Source of the DNA: Gramella sp. MAR_2010_147
GTDB taxonomy: Bacteria; Bacteroidota; Bacteroidia; Flavobacteriales; Flavobacteriaceae
Length of the DNA stretch: 64,000 nt
Assembly (NCBI RefSeq): GCF_900105135.1
Contig: NZ_LT629741.1
Location: 1,240,001 to 1,304,000, forward strand
Reading direction: 5' to 3'
How positions within the stretch are numbered: the first letter of the stretch is position 1; every line of letters starts with the position of its first letter. Shown piece by piece: positions 56,130 to 64,000 of this stretch. The translations under genes were made by a program, and so were the position numbers. The notes below the pieces were generated by a model. That model had not been told where the DNA came from. It saw only the letters and a list, made by a program, of their open reading frames with translations, and made no database searches.

Positions 56130-56650
56130 CAATTATTTCTTTTAAAAATTTCTATATATTTTAAAACTTCCTGTTGAAAAACACCAATTTCAGATGTTTG
56201 GACCTCAACATTATATATTCCGTATTCATCTGGAGCATTCCCAATTTTGACAGATGCCGAAGTTACCGCAGCCAACAGGGATCCAACGTTACATTTCTTT
56301 GAGAAATGACAGATAAGAAAATCAAAGTTTTTCTGAGAAAATGCCTGAATAGTCTCAGATTTAAAATTCCCAGAAACAGAGACATCCTTTTTATTCAGGA
56401 TATCAACATCCATATCTTTCAAATTTTCAACAGAAGCTTCACAAACCACTATTCTTAGGGATTCCTTTTTAATTCCCATGAGCTTATAAAGTTCTTGTAG
56501 ATTGCGTTTACCTTTAAGGTCTTCGGCATTCGCGGCATCGATAATCAAACCAACTTTTCCCGAATTTCCATTTAAAAAAGAATAGCCATTATTCAAGGCA
56601 CTTCTAATCTTCTTAGAATAAATCATATTTTTAATCGGGCCGGAAATCAT
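56129..56650 (-). CDS. DUF6913 domain protein
   Basis: From the ATG at 56650 the protein has 173 residues; a TTG at 56671 would add seven. It carries [20 protein letters not shown] near the N-terminus and [20 protein letters not shown] later. I recognise it as DUF6913, a family of unknown function common in Flavobacteriia. The stop overlaps the dapA start, implying coupled translation. Confidence 0.7.
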   Translation of the reverse strand: MISGPIKNMIYSKKIRSALNNGYSFLNGNSGKVGLIIDAANAEDLKGKRNLQELYKLMGIKKESLRIVVCEASVENLKDMDVDILNKKDVSVSGNFKSETIQAFSQKNFDFLICHFSKKCNVGSLLAAVTSASVKIGNAPDEYGIYNVEVQTSEIGVFQQEVLKYIEIFKRNN

Positions 56651-56773
56651 CGTCTTAATTAAGTAGCGCAAATGTAAATAATTTCCTCAAGGAATAAAGA
56701 AGTTTCCCGCTGTCTAAACCCGTCTGTATATTAGAATTTAACAGCTTTATCCTTTTTGTTAAATGGATCTATA

Positions 56774-57472
56774 TTAAACAAGATTAATAAGCCTTAACTT
56801 TTTCTCTTCAGTCATAAAAAACTGGAAAGCCAGAATGACCCCAGCGATACTCAGAAAGCTTTTCATTAGCACTACACTGGTATCTGGCAGGTAGAATAAA
56901 GCCATATCCCTCAAAATATCGCAAACCACAACAGCCATCACAAGTGTTATAAAGAAAACTGATTTGCGGGAATAGGAATTTAAATAGTAAATAAGTGCCA
57001 CAATCACCAATACCAATAAATTGATATAATAGACAGAGTAAATTCCAAATTCAATTATTCCTGCCATATGAATTTCTAATTCCTGTAAATGCCGAAAAAC
57101 GAAATAGGCATTCCCACTTATTAAAAGAAAAAAGAAAAATAGCATGAACTTATTTGCAGTTTCTCTTCTGGTATATTTCAATGCTTCCCTTATTAAGAAA
57201 GAATAAGAGATCATTGTAAAGAGAATTGAAATCAGGTAAGAATCACCTCCAGTTTCAAAAAACCTTGTTACAATAGCCAGAAAGCTTAAACCAAAATAAG
57301 CAATAAAATTAAGGTTCTTAAAATCTATTTTTCCAGAGTAACCGACCAATAAGGGAATAAAAATCAGGATTTCACATAAGTAAGCCAGCCATAATAAATT
57401 CTTAAATACTGCAATTAGGTTTACAAAAATAAACGGCAGGCAAAGCAGAATGTAAAACTGTTTAGGCTTCAT
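56774..57472 (-). CDS. Multi-pass membrane protein of unknown function
   Basis: The 232-residue protein has about seven or eight hydrophobic segments (FYILLCLPFIFVNLIAVF, LCEILIFIPLLVGYSG, FMLFFFFLLISGNAYFVF, INLLVLVIVALIYYLN, SVFFITLVMAVVVCDILRD and others). The spacing and a C-terminal MTEEKKLRLI tail vaguely recall YhhN/TMEM86 proteins, but I am not sure. No functional motif is visible. Confidence 0.7.
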   Translation of the reverse strand: MKPKQFYILLCLPFIFVNLIAVFKNLLWLAYLCEILIFIPLLVGYSGKIDFKNLNFIAYFGLSFLAIVTRFFETGGDSYLISILFTMISYSFLIREALKYTRRETANKFMLFFFFLLISGNAYFVFRHLQELEIHMAGIIEFGIYSVYYINLLVLVIVALIYYLNSYSRKSVFFITLVMAVVVCDILRDMALFYLPDTSVVLMKSFLSIAGVILAFQFFMTEEKKLRLINLV

Positions 57473-57675
57473 AATTTAGAAATGGGTCTGTAAATATATA
57501 AAAATTGATATTCATTGTCATATATCTAAAAAAACACTCAATTATCACTAACAAAAACAGGGATTACAGCATTTTTTTATATTATACTCAAAAAACACTG
57601 AATATTTCATAGTGCATTGATGCGTTAGAAGATTAATCTGGCACTATACATTTAAAGCCTAAGAAAATTAGTTTT

Positions 57676-57683
57676 TATATTTG
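57676..57683 (+). promoter_or_regulatory. TAnnTTTG -7 box for the 5'-nucleotidase operon
   Basis: TATATTTG matches the consensus and lies 17 nt upstream of the ATG at 57701. Confidence 0.5.
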
Positions 57684-57700
57684 CCCAATATTCTCCTACT

Positions 57701-58456
57701 ATGAAATTTTACCGGCTTTTAATGATTGTTTTTACCACGATCATCTTCTCTTGTAAATCTGAGAAAAATAGCATCTCTAAAATCGATTCTGAACGGATAT
57801 CGATTGACAATTCACTCAATGACGATTCAGAAATTTCAGATTTTATAAAACCCTATAAACAACACCTCAACGCCACACTGGATTCAGTTTTAGCATACAA
57901 CCCTGAATTGCTATCTAAAAGTAAAGGTGATCTTAATACAGCGATTGGCAACCTAATGGCAGATACTGTTTACCTGCAGGCAAATCCGGTTTTTAAAAGA
58001 AGGACCGGAAAAGAAATTGATATGGTTTTGCTCAATCACGGCGGAATACGTTCTGAAATCCCTTCAGGTAATATTACATCCAGAACTGCCTACGAGATCA
58101 TGCCTTTCGAAAATGAGATCGTAGTAGCTGAGCTCACCGCAAAGAAAATCAAACAAATGTTGAAATACCTGGAAAAGGCTAAGACCGCACATCCGGTAAG
58201 CGGAATTAAAATCCTGGCTAATAGGAATTATAAGATCATAAAGGCAACAATTAACAATAAGGAAATAGAAGACGATAGAACCTATTATGTGGCAACATCA
58301 GATTACCTTGTGACTGGCGGCGACAACATGCGATTTTTTAAGAATCCCGCAAGCTTGCATAGTACAGATTACAAGATTAGAAATGCCATGATAGATTATT
58401 TTAATAAAATAGATACCATCAAGGCAAAAATAGATGATCGCTATATTAGAAACTAA
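57701..58456 (+). CDS. 5'-nucleotidase C-terminal domain protein, lipoprotein
   Basis: The 251-residue protein has a lipoprotein signal (LLMIVFTTIIFSC, Cys at residue 18) and then only the substrate-binding domain of UshA-type nucleotidases (PF02872): AIGNLMADTVYLQANPVF, LNHGGIRSEIPSGNITSRTA, EIMPFENEIVVAELTAK and YYVATSDYLVTGGDNMRFF. The catalytic metallophosphatase domain is encoded by the next gene. The two together would form a complete 5'-nucleotidase in reversed domain order. They probably act in the periplasm. Confidence 0.92.
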   Translation: MKFYRLLMIVFTTIIFSCKSEKNSISKIDSERISIDNSLNDDSEISDFIKPYKQHLNATLDSVLAYNPELLSKSKGDLNTAIGNLMADTVYLQANPVFKRRTGKEIDMVLLNHGGIRSEIPSGNITSRTAYEIMPFENEIVVAELTAKKIKQMLKYLEKAKTAHPVSGIKILANRNYKIIKATINNKEIEDDRTYYVATSDYLVTGGDNMRFFKNPASLHSTDYKIRNAMIDYFNKIDTIKAKIDDRYIRN

Positions 58457-59373
58457 ATGATGAAAAGAAGAAAATTTATTCGAAATACGGCGGCAACCAC
58501 AGCATTTATAGGTTTTGGAGGTGTTTCGGCCTTATCTTTTAAGCCAGATGAAAAAAACATATCACCATATTACACACTAACGATGTGCATAGTCATATTG
58601 AGGCTTTTGGACCTGAAGCTGGTAGAAATGCAAACCTTGGAGGTGTAGCGAGAAGAGCCAGTTTGGTTGAAAAAATTAGAAATGAAAATCCAAACACATT
58701 GCTTTTAGATGCCGGCGATATTTTCCAGGGAACACCTTACTTTAATTTCTACGGGGGAGAACTGGAATTTAAATTAATGAGCATGCTAAAATATGATGCA
58801 GCAACCATTGGGAATCATGATTTTGATAATGGAATAGACGGACTTTACGCTCAATTACCTCATGCTAAGTTTTCGTTCATAAGTTCCAATTACGACTTTA
58901 GTAATACCGTCATGGATGGCCATGTAAAAGATTATAAAACCTTTGTAAAAGATGGTGTGAAAATTGGGGTTTTCGGCCTGGGAATTGAACTAGATGGACT
59001 GGTTGGAAAAAAACTATATAAAGAAACCAAATACCTGGATCCTATAGAGATCGCAGCCGATAAGTCAAGAATTCTGAAAGAAGAGGAACATTGTGACCTG
59101 GTCATCTGCCTTTCTCATTTAGGTTATGAATACTCCAACAGCAATAAGGTCTCTGACATAAAACTGGCAAAAGAAACAAAAAATATCGATCTGATTATTG
59201 GAGGACATACCCATACGTTCCTGGAAAAACCTACCGTTGAAAAAAATAAAGTCGGGAAAAAAGTTCTTGTGAATCAGGTGGGGTGTTATGGACTTTATCT
59301 TGGCCGAATTGATTTCTATCTGGACTCTGAAAATAATATAGAAGCTGACGGAGTGAAAATTGCGATAAATTGA
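58457..59373 (+). pseudogene. 5'-nucleotidase metallophosphatase domain, frameshifted at an A7 run
   Basis: The ATG at 58457 gives MMKRRKFIRNTAATTAFIGF, a Tat-like signal with RRKFIRN. At the run of seven A (58551-58557) the frame ends early; one more A would continue into HITILHTNDVHSH, the first metal motif of the metallophosphatase. The downstream reading frame to 59373 (LLDAGDIFQGTPY, TIGNHDFDNGIDG, LSHLGYEYSN, IIGGHTHTFLEKP) is otherwise intact. It starts with a GTG at 58585 only inside the metal motif. Either the gene is disrupted, slippage restores it, or the sequence lacks one A. Confidence 0.85.
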
Positions 59374-59500
59374 TACTCTTATAAATGTTTATCGATTTTT
59401 CCGAGTCCTTTTCCCTTTTAAGAAAGCAATCTGAGGAACTATTGAAGTCAGTTGTAAAGCTGAAAAATGCAACTCTATAATTTTTCCTAATAGTCATCTC

Positions 59501-59578
59501 GTCACCCTGAACTTGTTTCAGGGTCTCAATCTAATATTTTGATTAAAAGTTGAGATTCTGAAACAAGTTCAGAATGAC
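59501..59578. repeat. Inverted pair of dispersed palindromic repeats
   Basis: Left arm GTCACCCTGAACTTGTTTCA (continuing GGGTCTCAA) and right arm TTGAGATTCTGAAACAAGTT (continuing CAGAATGAC) are inverted copies of 29 bp with four differences. All four differences pair with each other inside the small hairpins (CC/GG versus TT/AA). Confidence 0.85.
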
Positions 59579-59620
59579 GGCATTTATTACTTATACCTAT
59601 TTATGAAAATTTTCTGGAAA

Positions 59621-60310
59621 TTATTTTACCGGAAAATCAAAATAAGTAGCCGGATATGGCTCCATATCATAGGTATAATGCCACCACTCTTCTGAATAAG
59701 ACCTGAATCCATATTTACGCATGATCAAACGCAAAATTTCTCGATTCTTCTTCTGTTGTTCTGAAATTTGAGTAGTATTATGATGAGAAATTTCTCCAAA
59801 GAAATCATAAGTTCCACCCATATCTACATTCTCACAGTCGCTAACGTTGATCATCGTTAGATCCACCGTACTTCCCCGTGAATGACCAGATTTGGTTGCG
59901 ATGTAACCCAATTGAAAAAGATCTTTTTTAGCGATTTCAGGATAGAATTCCTGCTTCATTATTGTATCATCACTGTCCCTGGCCCATTCCATAAAATGAT
60001 TAACAGCCCTCTGCGGTCTGTAAGCATCAAAAACCTTAAGCATAAAATCTTTCTGAATAAGCTCCTTTTGAACTTTCGCCAGAGCATTTGCGGCCGGTTT
60101 ACTTAAAATAGCCTGTGCATTTTCATACCCGTTAATTGGTTTCCCCACGAAGTTATGCGCTCCGGCATACCTTATGTCATAAACGATATCCGGAATAACC
60201 TCATCTATATAAACAAAACCCTCAGGGATTTCCTGCGCTTCCAATGAAGCTGAAAACAACACAATGCCTGAAATTATTTTTAATAAAAAATTCTGAACAA
60301 AATCTCCCAT
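59621..60310 (-). CDS. D-alanyl-D-alanine dipeptidase (VanX/DdpX family, M15)
   Basis: The 229-residue protein has a signal peptide (LLKIISGIVLFSASLEAQ), then YIDEVIPDIVYDIRYAGAHN and the zinc motifs SGHSRGSTVDLTM (His and Asp) and EEWWHYTY (Glu and His). It hydrolyses D-Ala-D-Ala; here it is probably a periplasmic enzyme used in cell-wall dipeptide turnover rather than vancomycin resistance, as no vanHA genes are near. Its start lies 8 nt after the ligA stop. Confidence 0.9.
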   Translation of the reverse strand: MGDFVQNFLLKIISGIVLFSASLEAQEIPEGFVYIDEVIPDIVYDIRYAGAHNFVGKPINGYENAQAILSKPAANALAKVQKELIQKDFMLKVFDAYRPQRAVNHFMEWARDSDDTIMKQEFYPEIAKKDLFQLGYIATKSGHSRGSTVDLTMINVSDCENVDMGGTYDFFGEISHHNTTQISEQQKKNREILRLIMRKYGFRSYSEEWWHYTYDMEPYPATYFDFPVK

Positions 60311-60318
60311 TTTTAAAA

Positions 60319-62999
<2,681 letters not shown>

Positions 63000-63001
63000 T
63001 A

Positions 63002-63604
63002 CTAAGTTTGATTTTTATTCATCCATTTAGGAACTGGTTGAGGCTCAAAATTCCTCATTTCATCCAGAAGATCCTCAAAGTTATCTGCAACCAGCAAAAT
63101 TTCAAGATTATCCTTTTTTAAAAACCCATTTGAGGTCATTGTATTCAGCATCTTTATGAGATCATCATAAAAGCCATTGATATTTAGTAAGCCAATAGGT
63201 TTACGGTGCAATCCTAATTGCGCCCAGGTAACAATCTCAAAGAGTTCTTCAAAGGTTCCAAAACCTCCTGGCAAGGCTAAAAAAGCATCACTAAGCTCAT
63301 TAATGGTCATTTTTCTCTCATGCATATTCTGCGTGGTAATAAGTTTATCCAGATCTTCATGTACCACTTCTTTCGTCTTAAGAAAATCGGGGATCACTCC
63401 CGTAGTTTTTCCTCCATGGTCCATTACTCCTCTGGCTACCTGTCCCATCAAGCCAAGTTTACTACCTCCATACACCAGTCTAATCTCTTCTTCGGCCATT
63501 TTTTTACCCACAGTGTAAGCGGTATCAAAGATCTGTTTGCTATCACCGTCACTACTGGCACAAAAAACCGCCAGATTCTTAATTTTATTTAATTCTTTAT
63601 TCAT
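63002..63604 (-). CDS. LOG-family protein (TIGR00730)
   Basis: The 200-residue protein (ATG at 63604) has NLAVFCASSDGDSK, YGGSKLGLMGQVARGVMDHGG, and the LOG motif LPGGFGTFEELFEIVTWAQL. In plants and some bacteria LOG proteins are cytokinin riboside 5'-monophosphate phosphoribohydrolases; in most bacteria they act as nucleotide hydrolases of uncertain role. It lies 3 nt after the prmC stop. Confidence 0.93.
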   Translation of the reverse strand: MNKELNKIKNLAVFCASSDGDSKQIFDTAYTVGKKMAEEEIRLVYGGSKLGLMGQVARGVMDHGGKTTGVIPDFLKTKEVVHEDLDKLITTQNMHERKMTINELSDAFLALPGGFGTFEELFEIVTWAQLGLHRKPIGLLNINGFYDDLIKMLNTMTSNGFLKKDNLEILLVADNFEDLLDEMRNFEPQPVPKWMNKNQT

Positions 63605-63607
63605 CAA

Positions 63608-64000
63608 TTATTTTTTGATTGCCTTCAACATTCGGTAATTGCCAAAAATATCCTTTTTAAGTTCTGCTTCAAAACCAAATTGCTCCACTAACAGCTTTGT
63701 CTCTTCAGATAAATACTGATTGATCTCAAAATACAGATTTCCGCCCGCATTCAAACAATTACCGGCTATCTCTGTGATCTTTTTATAAAAAATCAAAGCA
63801 TCATCATCTTTCACATAAAGAGCCAGTTCAGGTTCGTGAACCAGGACATTCTGATGCATTTCCTTTTTCTCCAATTCCCTTACATAAGGGGGATTGGAAA
63901 CGATAACATCAAAATTATCATCTAATGAATCTGTTTCCAGAATATTCAGTTTCTGGAAGATCACCTCAGCAGCATTTAATTTAGCATTTCTTTTAGCAAT
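63608..64000 (-). CDS. prmC: Peptide chain release factor N5-glutamine methyltransferase PrmC, N-terminus cut by window
   Basis: The open frame reaches the window edge (131 codons). It contains the catalytic NPPY motif in FDVIVSNPPYVRELEKKEM and YFEINQYLSEETKLLVEQFG near the C-terminus, typical of PrmC/HemK. PrmC methylates the GGQ glutamine of release factors RF1 and RF2. The SAM motif I lies outside the window, to the right. Confidence 0.92.
   Translation of the reverse strand: MAKRNAKLNAAEVIFQKLNILETDSLDDNFDVIVSNPPYVRELEKKEMHQNVLVHEPELALYVKDDDALIFYKKITEIAGNCLNAGGNLYFEINQYLSEETKLLVEQFGFEAELKKDIFGNYRMLKAIKK

Noticed and set aside
59621..60310. Vancomycin resistance locus
   Set aside because: Only a VanX-like dipeptidase is present; no VanH, VanA or VanRS genes are near, and Gram-negative bacteria carry such enzymes for peptidoglycan recycling.

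Overview
The window is a 64 kb piece of an AT-rich Flavobacteriaceae chromosome (Bacteroidota); gene content looks closest to the Gramella/Christiangramia group, but that genus call is an impression, not a computed match. Supporting signs are promoter boxes of the form TAnnTTTG, near-absence of Shine-Dalgarno sequences, many TTG/GTG starts, a type IX secretion (T9SS) sorting domain, a PorD/DUF4835 protein, an RprX/RprY-like pair, a SerB-SerA fusion and dispersed flavobacterial palindromic repeats. There is no rRNA, CRISPR array, prophage or complete insertion sequence. Nearly everything is ordinary housekeeping chromosome.

Layout. 1-8.5 kb: truncated Cys/Met-metabolism PLP enzyme, zinc alcohol dehydrogenase with a PH-domain protein, hutI-hutG (histidine degradation), DUF1622, a trehalase lipoprotein, GNAT, an MBL-fold lipoprotein and a tiny secreted ORF. 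8.6-15.7 kb: sucC, an MFS exporter, lysA, a CHAD protein, a cyclase-family enzyme, a LigT-like 2H protein and hemolysin III. 15.8-24 kb: a LytS/LytR-type two-component pair, a secreted hypothetical protein, a GapN-like dehydrogenase, the SerB-SerA fusion and a universal stress protein. 24-31.7 kb: a DJ-1/PfpI protein, a 1313-residue AsmA-like protein, TonB, tRNA-Ser(UGA) and an M28 peptidase. 31.8-39.8 kb: pcm, an oxidoreductase, 3-hydroxybutyryl-CoA dehydrogenase, DUF1015, YggS, an exonuclease/GIY-YIG fusion, a voltage-gated-type K+ channel and miaA. 39.8-49 kb: a large HYR-repeat T9SS protein with a frameshift before its sorting domain, rprY-rprX, coaE, a YbbR-like protein and a glycosyltransferase. 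49-57.5 kb: fabI, recN, porD, coaBC, rpoZ, bamD, dapA, DUF6913 and a membrane protein. 57.7-64 kb: a split 5'-nucleotidase with a frameshift in its catalytic half, a VanX-like dipeptidase, ligA, a VOC protein, a LOG protein and a truncated prmC.

Functional links: dapA and lysA serve lysine biosynthesis; coaBC and coaE serve CoA; gapN-like and serA-serB sit together at the 3-phosphoglycerate node; bamD, porD, asmA-like, tonB and the T9SS protein relate to the outer envelope. The items most worth checking are two apparent frameshifts at homopolymer runs, the hairpin repeats with compensating base changes, and a tiny ORF with a strong GGAGG followed by a perfect terminator upstream of the SerB-SerA gene. 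I did not find a clear, wholly new multi-gene system.
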